58,841 bases of DNA from an uncultured Muribaculaceae bacterium (lineage in GTDB: Bacteria; Bacteroidota; Bacteroidia; Bacteroidales; Muribaculaceae). Of this stretch, positions 35,312 to 44,543 are shown piece after piece. The notes below the pieces were generated by a model. That model ran no database searches and had not been told where the DNA came from. It saw only the letters and a list, made by a program, of their open reading frames with translations. The DNA is taken from positions 1 through 58,841 of the forward strand of contig CAJUKE010000019.1 of the NCBI GenBank assembly GCA_910587075.1, in the 5' to 3' direction. The first letter of the stretch is position 1; each line of letters starts with the position of its first letter. Position numbers and translations under genes: made by a program.

Positions 35312-36484
35312 TCAGTGGCGCGAGAGGGAGGCGAGGCGGAGCATATATGCCGAGCGGAGCGAATTGTATTCGAGCAGCGCCTCGCGGAAGAAGTTGACTT
35401 CGCGGAGGTAATCGAGGAGCGAGAGCTCCCCGCCGTCGAACGCCAGGCGCAGAAGCCGGAGGTTGTCGGCGTTCTCTACCGCGGGGCCCATATCGGCGAG
35501 CTGGTCCTTAAGTGAGAGCGCGGCCACATAGTCGGCTTTCAGTCCGGCCACCAGCTCGTTCTCAAGCTGCTTCGCGGTATTCTCCGCGGCCATAATCCGC
35601 GACTTGGCGGCGGCGTTGGCGTGACCCCGCGAGTAGATCGGGAGCCCGATGCCGAGCGAAAGGCCGTTAAAATGCGTGCCGTCCTCAAAGGCGTGGTGAT
35701 AGCCGAGGGCGAACGACGGATAGCGCCCCGCACGAGTCACATCGGCTTCGGCCCGGGCCAGTTTGTCCTCACCGGCGATAATCTTCGCGTGGGCGCAGTT
35801 CATCGCCTCGGTGAGATACTCCTCGTAGGGTTCGAGCTTCCACAAGGGGTATTCCGCGAAAGAGTCCGCCGCCGGGCGCTCCTCCTCGGGCACGGCGTTG
35901 AACGTCTCGACCATCAGGCGGTCAACCTCCGCGCGGGCGGCATTGGCTGCGGCACGGGCACGGGCGGCCTCCACGGCGAGCTTGTTCACGTCGAGAATCG
36001 TGGCCTCACCCTTCTCCCAGGCCCGCTTGTATTTGGCCTGGAGCTCGTCCATCGAAGCGGAAATCTCTTCGAGAGTGGCGGCGTCCTTGTTGGCGGCTAT
36101 CAATTGTATTATCGAGCAACGGGCCTCGTAGCGGGCCTCGTGGAGCAGCTCGTCGAATTTCGCACCGTTGAGCTCGGCGGTGGCGTCGGCCACCCTCCCG
36201 CGGGCCTTGTAGGCCCCGGGCCAGTCGAAACCCTGGGTAAGCCCCACGCTCCAACGGTTCTTACCGCCCCCCTGCGGAAAGAGGAGTTCCCCCTCTACTT
36301 CGGGGTCGGCGAGCATATTCGCAGCCTTGGCCTCCGACACCTCGGCGGCGAGGTTGGCCAGCTCGGCGTGCAGCCCGCTGTCGTGTTTTACTACCAACCC
36401 CACGACCGCCTCCATATCATCGGCAGCGAACGCCGGAGCGGCGACTATGGCTGCGCATATCGTAACAGGAATCAAAAATTTCAT
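35312..36484 (-). CDS. TolC-family outer membrane channel of a metal efflux system
   Basis: A 390-residue outer membrane factor with a signal peptide (PVTICAAIVAAPAFA) and the long alternating helices of the OEP family (LHAELANLAAEVSEAKAANM; ARARAAANAARAEVDRLM). It is shorter than typical TolC (about 450-490), as is usual for CzcC/CusC-like partners in Bacteroidetes. The start shares one base with the stop of the RND pump gene, so the two are translationally coupled. It forms the exit duct of the pump and adaptor encoded upstream on this strand. Confidence 0.87.
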   Translation of the reverse strand: MKFLIPVTICAAIVAAPAFAADDMEAVVGLVVKHDSGLHAELANLAAEVSEAKAANMLADPEVEGELLFPQGGGKNRWSVGLTQGFDWPGAYKARGRVADATAELNGAKFDELLHEARYEARCSIIQLIAANKDAATLEEISASMDELQAKYKRAWEKGEATILDVNKLAVEAARARAAANAARAEVDRLMVETFNAVPEEERPAADSFAEYPLWKLEPYEEYLTEAMNCAHAKIIAGEDKLARAEADVTRAGRYPSFALGYHHAFEDGTHFNGLSLGIGLPIYSRGHANAAAKSRIMAAENTAKQLENELVAGLKADYVAALSLKDQLADMGPAVENADNLRLLRLAFDGGELSLLDYLREVNFFREALLEYNSLRSAYMLRLASLSRH

Positions 36485-39400
36485 TACTTTTTTACTTGAT
36501 TTTTTCTCTTCGCGATTATACGGTAAAGGACCGGAACCACGAAAATGTTCAAGGTTGTGGATGAGAGGAGACCGCCGAGGATCACCACCGCCAACGGGCT
36601 CTGAATCTCGTTGCCCGGCACCTGTGAGCGGAGGGCGAGCGGAATGAGCGCCAACGCCGAGGTGAGCGCCGTCATAATGATAGGAGTGAGGCGGTCGGCC
36701 GACCCGAGGGCTATGCGCTTCTCCAGTGCGATACCTTCGGCCTCAAGCTGGTTGTAGCGCGATATGAGGAGCATGCCGTTGCGCGTCGCGATGCCGAGGA
36801 GCGAAATGAAACCGATTATGGCGGGGATGTTGAGCTCGCCACCGGTGATCACGAGAATCAGCACGCCGCCGATCATCGCGAGCGGCATATTCACCAGTAT
36901 CACCATCGACTCGCGGAAATCGCGGAACTCGCCGTAGAGGAGCATGAATATTATCAGCAGCGCCAGAAGCGAAGTGAGGCCCAGGGTGCGCGATGCCGCG
37001 GCCTCGCTCTCGAACTGGCCACCGTAGGTCACGAAGTAACCCTCGGGCATCTCCACCTGCTCGGCCACCTTGCGCGAAAGCTCGTTGACGGCGCCGCGGA
37101 GGTCGCGGCCATCGACATTGGCCGACACCACCAGGCGGCGGCTCACGTTCTCGCGGTTGATAGTGTTCGGCCCGGAAGCGGAGCGGATGTCGGCCACATA
37201 CGACAGCGGAATCTTGCCCTCGTTGGAGTCAATCATCATCGAGGCGATGCGGTCGCGCGAGGCGCGGGAAGCGTCGTCAAACTTTACGGTCACGTCGTAG
37301 GGGAGCCCCTCCTCGTAGACCTGCGACACGGCCTCGCCGGCCAGCGCCACGTTGACAAAACGGGTGAACTCGCTCATCGTTATGCCGTAGCGGGCGAGCA
37401 TCCCCCTGCGGGGCACTATGTCGAGCTGCGGGCGCTCAGTCTGCTGCTCGATGTTCACGTCGGTCATACCCGGCACCTCCTTGGCTATTTCGCGTATGCG
37501 GCGCCCGATGGCGTAGAGGTTGTTAAGGTCGTCGCCGAAAATCTTCACGGCGATCTGCGCCTCGGTGCCGGAGAGCATAGCGTCCATACGGTGGGAGATC
37601 GGCTGGCCTATCTCGACCATAATGCCGGGAATCTCCGTCAGGCGGGCGCGTATGTCGCGCACCATCGCTCCGCGCGAGCGGTCCTTGAGTTCGTAGGGCA
37701 CCTCCATTTCCGAGGAGTTCACCCCCTGCGAGTGCTCGTCGAGCTCGGCGCGGCCGGTCTTGCGGGCCACAGTGCGTACCTCCGGCACCTCCAGGAGAAT
37801 CTCCTCGGCCAGACGACCTATGCGGTCGCTCTCCTCAAGTGAGATACCCGGGAGCGCGGCCAGGTTGATGGTCATCGAGCCCTCGTTGAACGGGGGGAGG
37901 AAGCCGCGCCCGAGCGTGAAGAAGAGGCCGAGCGACACCAGGAACAGGACACCCGTGGAGACGAGCACCACCTTGCCGTGGGCCAGGCACCAGGCAAGGC
38001 CGCGGGAATAATGCTTCTTAAGCCAGGCGGTGAGGCGGGGTTCCTTGTCGAGGGCGCCGAGCGCCTTGTCGGAACCGAGCAGGTAGGAGCAGAGCACGGG
38101 GGTGAGCGTAAGGGCGACAACCGTGGATGCCGCGAGCGCAACTATGAAGGATACGCCGAGAGGTATGAGCATACGCCCCTCCATGCCGTGGAGGAAGAAG
38201 AGGGGCATGAAGCTCGCCACGATAATCAGCGAGGAGTTGAAGATGGGCATTCTGACCTCCTTCGACGCCTCGAACACCACCGACACCGTCGAGCGGCGCT
38301 CCGCCGCGGGGAGCGCGCGGTTGGCCCTGAGACGTTTGTACACATTCTCCACATCGACGATGGCGTCATCGACCAGCGAACCGATGGCGATGGCTATACC
38401 GCCGAGACTCATAGTGTTGATGCTCACACCCATAAGGTGCAGTATTATCACCGCCACGAGAATCGACATTGGCAGGGCCACGAGCGACACCAGCGTCGTG
38501 CGCAGATTCATCAGGAAGAAGAAGAGCACTATAATCACCATCAGCGCCCCTTCGAGCAGCGACTCCTGGAGGTTGGAGATAGAGTTGGCTATGAAGTCGC
38601 TCTGGCGGAAGAGGTCGGTTGTGACCTCCACACCCGCGGGGAGCGCCGAGCGGAGCTGCTCCAGCTCATTGTCGACGCGCTCGGTAAGCTCGATCGTGCC
38701 CACGGCGGGTTGCTTGGTCACGGTGAGGAGCACGGCGGGCTTGGTGCGCACCGACGCGGTGCCGATTTTCGGAGCCTTGCTCCCGGTGGTCACCGTAGCG
38801 ATGTCGGCAAGGGTCACCACCCCGTTCTGGTCGGAACGCACCACCGAGGCGGCGAGTTCCGCCACATCGGCGGTGTTTACGGTACCTTTAATTATATACT
38901 CGTTGCCGTACTCGTAGAGCACGCCACCGGCGGCGTTGCGGTTAACGTCGGTAGCGGCGGCGAGGGCCTCGTCGAGCGTCACGCCGTGGCGGCGCATCTT
39001 GTCGGGCGAGAGTAGCACCTGGTATTCGCGCACGTCGCCACCGATCACCGACACCTGCGACACGCCGCCGAGGGCGAGCAGTCGAGGTCGGATCACGCGG
39101 TCGGCCAGAGTGCGGAGCCTCTCCTGCGACACCGAGTCGGATGTGAGACCGATAATCATGATCTCGCCCATGATCGACGACTGCGGACCGAGCACCGGAG
39201 CGTCAACCCCGGGGGGGAGCTGCGACTCCAGTCCGTCGAGATGCTCTGAGATAATCTGGCGCGCGCGGTAAATTTCTGTGTCCCAGTCGAACTCCACCGA
39301 CACCACCGAGAAACCGGGAGCCGAGGATGAGCGCACGCGTCGCACGCCCGTAGCGCCGTTCACGGCGGTCTCGATCGGGAAGGTCACCAACTGCTCTACC

Positions 39401-39579
39401 TCCTCCGGAGCGAGTCCCGGGGCCTCGGTCATAACGACGACGGTAGGCGCGTTGAGGTCGGGGAATATGTCGACCTCGGTGCGAGCGAGGGCCACGCATC
39501 CCGCCGCGAGAATCAGCCCGGCAAGCACCAGGGTTATCACTCTGTTGTAGAGCGACAGCTTTATAATCTTGTTAAGCAT
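36484..39579 (-). CDS. Heavy-metal RND efflux pump (CusA/CzcA family)
   Basis: A 1031-residue inner membrane proton antiporter, the normal length for the HME-RND class. Two sets of membrane helices and two large periplasmic loops are evident. Family blocks: the opening LYNRVITLVLAGLILAAG, the helix-4 region GSLVDDAIVDVENV with the acidic relay, and RVVAIGG-type loops. In the segment around the CusA metal-binding methionine it reads RMDAMLSGTEAQIAVKIFG; by eye the Met is shifted by one, so whether it moves Cu/Ag or Zn/Co/Cd cannot be settled. Middle gene of the operon. Confidence 0.93.
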   Translation of the reverse strand: MLNKIIKLSLYNRVITLVLAGLILAAGCVALARTEVDIFPDLNAPTVVVMTEAPGLAPEEVEQLVTFPIETAVNGATGVRRVRSSSAPGFSVVSVEFDWDTEIYRARQIISEHLDGLESQLPPGVDAPVLGPQSSIMGEIMIIGLTSDSVSQERLRTLADRVIRPRLLALGGVSQVSVIGGDVREYQVLLSPDKMRRHGVTLDEALAAATDVNRNAAGGVLYEYGNEYIIKGTVNTADVAELAASVVRSDQNGVVTLADIATVTTGSKAPKIGTASVRTKPAVLLTVTKQPAVGTIELTERVDNELEQLRSALPAGVEVTTDLFRQSDFIANSISNLQESLLEGALMVIIVLFFFLMNLRTTLVSLVALPMSILVAVIILHLMGVSINTMSLGGIAIAIGSLVDDAIVDVENVYKRLRANRALPAAERRSTVSVVFEASKEVRMPIFNSSLIIVASFMPLFFLHGMEGRMLIPLGVSFIVALAASTVVALTLTPVLCSYLLGSDKALGALDKEPRLTAWLKKHYSRGLAWCLAHGKVVLVSTGVLFLVSLGLFFTLGRGFLPPFNEGSMTINLAALPGISLEESDRIGRLAEEILLEVPEVRTVARKTGRAELDEHSQGVNSSEMEVPYELKDRSRGAMVRDIRARLTEIPGIMVEIGQPISHRMDAMLSGTEAQIAVKIFGDDLNNLYAIGRRIREIAKEVPGMTDVNIEQQTERPQLDIVPRRGMLARYGITMSEFTRFVNVALAGEAVSQVYEEGLPYDVTVKFDDASRASRDRIASMMIDSNEGKIPLSYVADIRSASGPNTINRENVSRRLVVSANVDGRDLRGAVNELSRKVAEQVEMPEGYFVTYGGQFESEAAASRTLGLTSLLALLIIFMLLYGEFRDFRESMVILVNMPLAMIGGVLILVITGGELNIPAIIGFISLLGIATRNGMLLISRYNQLEAEGIALEKRIALGSADRLTPIIMTALTSALALIPLALRSQVPGNEIQSPLAVVILGGLLSSTTLNIFVVPVLYRIIAKRKNQVKK

Positions 39580-39591
39580 GGCTCGCGGGGA

Positions 39592-40794
39592 TTAATGTGA
39601 GTGGGTATGGCCCTCGGGTTTCACATCGGAGGTCTCGGCGAGGCGCACGAAAGTGACACCGTCGGCCACGAAACGCTCGCCGGCGCGGAGCCCCGAGAGA
39701 ATCTCGACGCGGTGGCCGTCGGAGCTGCCGATGGTCACGGGCTGCTTGCGGTAAGCCCCGGGATGGGCCTCGACGTAGACAAACATCTGCCCCTGCTGCT
39801 CGCTCAGCGCCGAGAGGGGCACCGTGAGGGCGCTCCCCTTTTCGGCACCGCGGAGGTAAACCTCGCAGAATGCGCCGCTAACCACGGAGCCGTCGCTGTC
39901 GAAATCGAAATAAAGGGGGATATAGCCACCGTTGGCGGCGGCATAGGGGTCGCCGCTAACCCTGCGGCCGTTGAGCTTGTCAAGGTCGATGGTCTCGGAG
40001 GAATAGGAGGGACGGAACGACGCGCCGGTGACGCGGGCGGCAGAGGCCGCCTTACCCTCGGGGAGGTCGGCGCGGAGGGTCAGGCGCTTCGAGCCGGAAA
40101 TCTCGGCAATCGGCTGGCCAGCCTCGACATACTGCCCCTGCCCCACGAGCAGGTTGGTGATGATGCCAGAGGTAGCGGCGGTGGCGGCGCTTCCGGCGCC
40201 GGAACGGCCACCTGCGGCCACGCGTGCCTCGTCGTAGCGCTGGCGGGCGGCGTTGTAGTCGCGGGTCGACACAATCCCCTCCTCGTGGAGCGGGGTGAGG
40301 CGGTCGAGTTCGCGGCGCGCGGCTTCGAGCGCCACGCGGGCGCCCTCGTTGGGGTCACCCCCCGACATACCCTGGGCCGACACCGTGGCCACGGTAGCGC
40401 CCTTCGACACCTTGGCCCCCGGCGCGATACCGGCGGCGAGGCGCACGATGCCCGCCGAGCGGGCGGCCACGACCGAAGTCTCCGACGGCGAGGGCACAAT
40501 CTGCCCCGACGCCACTATAACCTCCGAAAAGGGGGTCTCGGCGGCTTCGGCAACCTTGACGCCGAAGCGCTCCCCTTTTTCGGGAGCGAGGACGATCTCT
40601 CCGTCGTGAGCCTCCTCGGCTGATTCGTGACTATGGCCCGGTTCCTCGGCCTCGTGGTCGTGGTTCTCGGCCTCGTGGTCGTGGCCGTGGTCATGATGGT
40701 GTGCCAGCTCGTCGCGCCCCGAATCGGAGCGACAGCTACCCAGCGGCATTGCGGCGATAAGAGCCGCGGCGATGTAGGCGTAACTCAGTTTCAT
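39592..40794 (-). CDS. His-rich periplasmic adaptor of the metal efflux pump (CusB/CzcB-like lipoprotein)
   Basis: A 400-residue membrane fusion protein. A lipobox (MPLGSC) near residue 21 predicts a lipoprotein. Residues about 30-65 are packed with His, Asp and Glu (HHHDHGHDH and further HDH and HSH groups), and the C-terminus ends HTHSH; both look metal-binding. A barrel-sandwich/lipoyl core with an alpha-helical hairpin follows (ALEAARRELDRLTPLHEEGIV). It is the first gene of the efflux operon. Its -7 box lies only five bases before the ATG, so the message should be leaderless or nearly so. Confidence 0.9.
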   Translation of the reverse strand: MKLSYAYIAAALIAAMPLGSCRSDSGRDELAHHHDHGHDHEAENHDHEAEEPGHSHESAEEAHDGEIVLAPEKGERFGVKVAEAAETPFSEVIVASGQIVPSPSETSVVAARSAGIVRLAAGIAPGAKVSKGATVATVSAQGMSGGDPNEGARVALEAARRELDRLTPLHEEGIVSTRDYNAARQRYDEARVAAGGRSGAGSAATAATSGIITNLLVGQGQYVEAGQPIAEISGSKRLTLRADLPEGKAASAARVTGASFRPSYSSETIDLDKLNGRRVSGDPYAAANGGYIPLYFDFDSDGSVVSGAFCEVYLRGAEKGSALTVPLSALSEQQGQMFVYVEAHPGAYRKQPVTIGSSDGHRVEILSGLRAGERFVADGVTFVRLAETSDVKPEGHTHSH

Positions 40795-40798
40795 AACG

Positions 40799-40830
40799 CG
40801 AAGTTACCGCGAACGACCGAGCGCGCCAAA
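40799..40830 (-). promoter_or_regulatory. Promoter of the metal efflux operon, giving a near-leaderless mRNA
   Basis: On the minus strand: TTTG (complement of 40827-40830), exactly 20 nt, TAACTTCG (complement of 40799-40806). The ATG begins at 40794. With a usual 5-7 nt from the -7 box to the start of transcription, the 5' end falls on or beside the A of ATG. Confidence 0.7.
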
Positions 40831-40859
40831 ATTTCCCATAATTGTGCAAGGCCTCCGCG

Positions 40860-42083
40860 TCAGAGTGTCTCCTCGCCCGGAAGCTTTTTCAAATTCGGCA
40901 GAAGGCAGGCCACAAGGCCGAGCAGAGGGGTATAGGCGCAGAAATTGTAGACCGCGTCGATGCCGTACACATCGGCGAAGTCGCCAAGGATGGCTGACGC
41001 CACACCCGCCACGCCGAAAGCGAAACCGAAGAAGAGCCCCGACACGAGGCCGAGCTTGTTGGGGAGCAGCTCCTGGGAGTAAAGTAGGATGGCGGGGAAG
41101 GCCGAGGAGAGCATGAAGCCCACACAGAAACTGAGCACCACGGTGAGCGCCAGCCCGCAATGAGGCATGAGCAGACTGAAGGGCGCCGTGCCGAGAATCG
41201 AGGCCCAAATCACAGGCTTGCGGCCATAGCGGTCGCCGATCGGCCCGCCGACGAGGGTTCCGAGGGCTGTCGACACCAGGAACACGAACAGGAACACCTG
41301 CGACATCTTGATCGTCACGCCGAACCGCTCAATCAGGTAGAAGGTGTAATAGTTGGTGAGGCACGCCATATAGATGTACTTCGAGAAGATGAGCACCATG
41401 AGCACGCTGATCACGAAAAGGGTGCGCCCGGACGAGAGCGGGCGGCGTATGTGTCCCACGGCGCCAACGGCACCCGAGCCGTTGGTTTTGAGATAGCCGC
41501 CATACCAGGAGCACACGCGACGCATGGCGTAGAACGCCATCGCGGAAACAAACAGGAACCAGGCGACGTAATGGCGACCGTTGGGGGCCACAATCAGGGC
41601 AACCAGCAGCGGTCCGATCGAACCGCCGAAGTTACCGCCAACCTGGAAAATCGACTGGGCCAGACCGCGGCGCCCGTGGCTCGCGAGGGAGGTGATACGG
41701 GATGCCTCGGGGTGGAGCGTCGACGAGCCGACACCCACAAGAAACACCGCCGCGAGCACCATCAGCAGCGACGAGGAGTAGGCGAAAAGTATGATGCCGA
41801 GTGTCGAGAACACCATACCCATAGGGAGGCTCCCCACGAACGGACGGCGGTCGAAAGCGAGCCCTACCACAGGCTGGAACACCGAGGCGGCAATCTGATA
41901 TACAAGCGTTATAAGGCCGATTTCGCCGAACGAGAGGGAGAGGTCCTCCTTCAGCATCGGGTAGACAGCCGACACTACCGACTGGAGCAAATCATTGAAG
42001 CAGTGCACGGCGCACAGCGCCATAAGCACCGGGAAAGTAGACTCTCGCGCTACCTCCCTGAGTTTCCGGGCAATCGAAGTCAT
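40860..42083 (-). CDS. MFS exporter, fosmidomycin-resistance (Fsr) type
   Basis: A 407-residue major facilitator with about twelve membrane helices. It resembles the Fsr subgroup: CAVHCFNDLLQSVVSAVYPML at the N-terminus, GLAFDRRPF and GPIGDRYGRKP as the two motif-A loops, and VGVGSSTLHPEASRI. Members export fosmidomycin or other small compounds; the natural substrate here is unknown. It lies just upstream of the efflux operon but has its own promoter. Confidence 0.87.
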   Translation of the reverse strand: MTSIARKLREVARESTFPVLMALCAVHCFNDLLQSVVSAVYPMLKEDLSLSFGEIGLITLVYQIAASVFQPVVGLAFDRRPFVGSLPMGMVFSTLGIILFAYSSSLLMVLAAVFLVGVGSSTLHPEASRITSLASHGRRGLAQSIFQVGGNFGGSIGPLLVALIVAPNGRHYVAWFLFVSAMAFYAMRRVCSWYGGYLKTNGSGAVGAVGHIRRPLSSGRTLFVISVLMVLIFSKYIYMACLTNYYTFYLIERFGVTIKMSQVFLFVFLVSTALGTLVGGPIGDRYGRKPVIWASILGTAPFSLLMPHCGLALTVVLSFCVGFMLSSAFPAILLYSQELLPNKLGLVSGLFFGFAFGVAGVASAILGDFADVYGIDAVYNFCAYTPLLGLVACLLPNLKKLPGEETL

Positions 42084-42134
42084 AGCTTACAAACTAATAG
42101 CAATCTTTTTCCTTGTAATAAACTTTTCCGACCG

Positions 42135-42166
42135 CGAAGTTAGCCATTTCCCCCCATCCCCGCAAA
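42135..42166 (-). promoter_or_regulatory. Promoter for the MFS exporter
   Basis: On the minus strand: TTTG (complement of 42163-42166), exactly 20 nt, TAACTTCG (complement of 42135-42142). Leader about 45 nt. Confidence 0.75.
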
Positions 42167-42195
42167 CCGCCCAGCCGAGCCCACCGCCAAGTAGA

Positions 42196-42227
42196 AAAAA
42201 AGCAGCCGCGCCCAGGGAGGCGCGGCT
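42196..42227 (-). terminator. Terminator after the coiled-coil lipoprotein gene
   Basis: Read on the minus strand: a 9-bp stem (AGCCGCGCC at 42219-42227, pairing with 42204-42212) followed after GC by a run of seven T (complement of 42195-42201). Confidence 0.88.
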
Positions 42228-42254
42228 ACCATATGGGGTTAAGCCTATGTTTGA

Positions 42255-43124
42255 TTAGTCGATCTGGATCACGAGGTAGTTGGACTTGTTCCAGAAAGCG
42301 GTGGCGTCGGTGATTTTGAGAATCTTCTGACCAGCGGCATCCTCCACGATCTCGTAGGAGTTCTCAGGCTGCTGGGTCATCACTTTGCCCTTCTTGGAGT
42401 GCAGGGGAATCGAGGTGAGTGTGCGCTTGTCGGCCTTGAGGAAGGCGTTGAGCTGGAAGTCCTCGGGGAGCACCTTGGTCTTGCGGAGGAAGCCCCCTTC
42501 GATGATCTTGGCCTCCTTGAGCTCCTTGTTGGACCCTACGACGTAGTAGCAGGTGTTGAGCTCGTTGGTGAGCTTGGTAGCCTCTTCCTGGGCGAGGTCC
42601 TTGGCCTCGGTAACATCCTTCACGGCGGTGTTGAGCGAGTCAGTGGCCGCGGTGAGGCGCTCGATGTTGATGTTGGCCTGGGCGAGTTCGCCGCGGAGCC
42701 CCTCGATGGTGCCTTCCTGGTCGGCGATCTGCTTTTTCAGCGTCTCGATGGTGCGCTGGAGGGTCTTGTTGTTGCCGTCGGAGGCGTTGAGTTTCTTTTC
42801 AAGTTCGGCCAGACGGTCGCGGCGCTGCTGGAGGGTCTGCTGGATAGCCATCATATCGTCGCGGATCTGCTGGCGGCGGTCCTTCGATTCAGCGGTGAGG
42901 TCGCCGGTCGACGAGAGTATGTTCTCCAGTTGCTTGATCTGGGCCATGCCCTCGGAAATATCGTTGACGAGCATCAGGAGTGAGTCCTGGTTGGCCATGG
43001 CCACTTTGAGGGAGTCGGCGGTGGTAGGATAGTTGTCGGCACCTTCCTGGGCGTTCTTCTTGGAGTCGCAAGCGGCCACTCCGAATACGAGGGCGGCGAG
43101 CACGGTGTATGTAAGCGTCTTCAT
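42255..43124 (-). CDS. Coiled-coil lipoprotein of unknown function
   Basis: A 289-residue lipoprotein: lipobox VAAC with Cys at residue 19, then a long heptad-rich coiled coil (about residues 40-175; QQTLQQRRDRLAELEKKL, TLKKQIADQEGTIEGLRGEL). A compact C-terminal region follows, with a CYYVVGSNKELKEAKII block and strands ending NKSNYLVIQID. From memory this is a common Bacteroidales family without known function. It is probably the last gene of the dacB run and is followed by a good terminator. Confidence 0.75.
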   Translation of the reverse strand: MKTLTYTVLAALVFGVAACDSKKNAQEGADNYPTTADSLKVAMANQDSLLMLVNDISEGMAQIKQLENILSSTGDLTAESKDRRQQIRDDMMAIQQTLQQRRDRLAELEKKLNASDGNNKTLQRTIETLKKQIADQEGTIEGLRGELAQANINIERLTAATDSLNTAVKDVTEAKDLAQEEATKLTNELNTCYYVVGSNKELKEAKIIEGGFLRKTKVLPEDFQLNAFLKADKRTLTSIPLHSKKGKVMTQQPENSYEIVEDAAGQKILKITDATAFWNKSNYLVIQID

Positions 43125-43172
43125 AATAAATGGATAGTAATGTTCTGAATCAGTGTTAAAGTTGTGATTGTC

Positions 43173-43907
43173 TCAGTCGTCGTTTTCGTTTGTACGGTAT
43201 TTGTTTTTATGGACTTTCGGGCCGTCGGCCTTGTCGGTCTTGCCCGATACAACAATAACGATTTCCCCTTTGGGATTGTTCACGGAAAAATATTCGGCCA
43301 GTTCGGCGAGGGTTCCGTTGTGGGTGGTGTTGTGGAGTTTGGATATTTCGCGCGACACTGAGGCGGGGCGCTCGGGGCCGCATGCCGCGGCAAGCTCCGA
43401 GAGGGTTTTGGCCAGACGCAGCGGCGACTCGTATATTATAAAGGTGCGGGGCTCGACGGCCAGGGAGGCGAGCCGTGAGGCACGCCCCTTTTTCGGAGGG
43501 AGGAACCCCTCGAAGGTGAAGCGGTCGCACGGGAGGCCGGAGTTGACGAGCGCCGGCACGAAGGCCGTCGGGCCGGGGAGCGTCTCGACCTCGATGCCGT
43601 TCTCGCGACAGGCGCGCACCAGCAGAAAACCGGGGTCGGAGATGGCGGGGGTGCCCGCGTCGGATACCAGCGCTATGGTCTCGCCCCCTTTGAGCCGTTC
43701 GAGGAACGGGGCGGTCGCGGCGTGCTCGTTGAATTTATGGTAGGCCTGCATCGGGGTGTTTATGCCGAAATGCTTGCTGACAACCGACGAGGTACGGGTG
43801 TCCTCGGCCAGAATCAGCGAAGCCTCGCGCAGGGTTTCGATGGCGCGGGGCGCCATATCGGCCAGATTGCCCACCGGGGTGGGCACCACATAAAGTTTTC
43901 CGCTCAT
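43173..43907 (-). CDS. rsmI: 16S rRNA (cytidine-1402-2'-O)-methyltransferase
   Basis: A 244-residue enzyme that, with RsmH, modifies C1402 in the decoding centre. Family blocks: KLYVVPTPVGNLADM at the start, LAEDTRTS, ALVSDAGTPAISDPG (SAM binding) and LPGPTAFVPALVNSGLP, then FEGFLPPKKG. Length fits the shorter family members. The gene begins 5 bp after the stop of the repeat protein upstream. Confidence 0.95.
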   Translation of the reverse strand: MSGKLYVVPTPVGNLADMAPRAIETLREASLILAEDTRTSSVVSKHFGINTPMQAYHKFNEHAATAPFLERLKGGETIALVSDAGTPAISDPGFLLVRACRENGIEVETLPGPTAFVPALVNSGLPCDRFTFEGFLPPKKGRASRLASLAVEPRTFIIYESPLRLAKTLSELAAACGPERPASVSREISKLHNTTHNGTLAELAEYFSVNNPKGEIVIVVSGKTDKADGPKVHKNKYRTNENDD

Positions 43908-43912
43908 AAGTT

Positions 43913-44500
43913 TCAGATTTCAAAAAGCCCGCTTATCACCGCGAGGAATTCCTTGGCCTCGGGGCGCTTGGGGTCGAGGGCGTAGTTGTTTATGAGTATC
44001 TCGCGGGCCTCGGGCGCCGAGGAGCACGCGCCCACATCCTCCAAGGCGCGGTCAAACAGCACCTGCGAACCCTGGAAGAGCTCGCGCCTGAAGAGGAACA
44101 GGTCGTTGAGGGAGAACAAACGGCGGAGTTCGGCGGCCACGAGGCCCTGCTCGGAAGCCGCGGGAGCTTGGGGGGAAGCGGGCTCAGGCTGGGGAAGCTC
44201 GGGTTTAGGCTGGGTAAGCTCGGGTTCGGGCTGGGAAAGCTCGGGTTCGGGCTGGGAAAGCTCGGCTATCGCCTCGCCACAGTCGCGGGCGGCCTCAAGC
44301 TCAGGTTCAGGCTCCGGCTCCGGGGCGGGTTGCGGCTCGGGAGTCGGCTCGGGGAGGTCGGGGAGAGTGGAGGCGAGTTCGGCCAGGCGTATGATGTCGA
44401 GCTTGGTCTTGGGGAGGAGGCCGTCGCTCTCGTTGTCCTTGGCAACAAGGAGCTGTTCCGCTATTTCAGCGGCGAGGTTGATCATCTCGGTCAATACCAT
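43913..44500 (-). CDS. Unknown protein with a Pro/Glu/Gln heptapeptide repeat linker
   Basis: A protein of about 195 residues if it starts at the ATG at 44500; the TTG at 44524 is possible. A helical N-terminal part (VLTEMINLAAEIAEQLLVAK) is joined by an acidic Pro-rich linker to a C-terminal domain (LRRLFSLNDLFLFRRELFQG). The linker contains four copies of a 7-residue unit such as SQPEPEL, from a 21-bp tandem repeat (44186-44269). No known catalytic motif. It sits between dacB and rsmI, with tight spacing to rsmI, which suggests an operon. Confidence 0.6.
   Translation of the reverse strand: MVLTEMINLAAEIAEQLLVAKDNESDGLLPKTKLDIIRLAELASTLPDLPEPTPEPQPAPEPEPEPELEAARDCGEAIAELSQPEPELSQPEPELTQPKPELPQPEPASPQAPAASEQGLVAAELRRLFSLNDLFLFRRELFQGSQVLFDRALEDVGACSSAPEAREILINNYALDPKRPEAKEFLAVISGLFEI
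44186..44269. repeat. 21-bp tandem repeat, four units, inside a coding region
   Basis: Units at 44186-44206, 44207-44227, 44228-44248 and 44249-44269, of the form GGGCTGGGAAAGCTCGGGTTC with few differences. Units are a multiple of three, so copy-number change would keep the frame. Confidence 0.85.
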
Positions 44501-44543
44501 TGGGGCGTATATTTGGTTTGTCAACTATATCTGAATAAAGGGG

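Noticed and set aside
44186..44269. Repeat array as a possible CRISPR
   Set aside because: Units are contiguous without spacers and lie in frame inside a gene.
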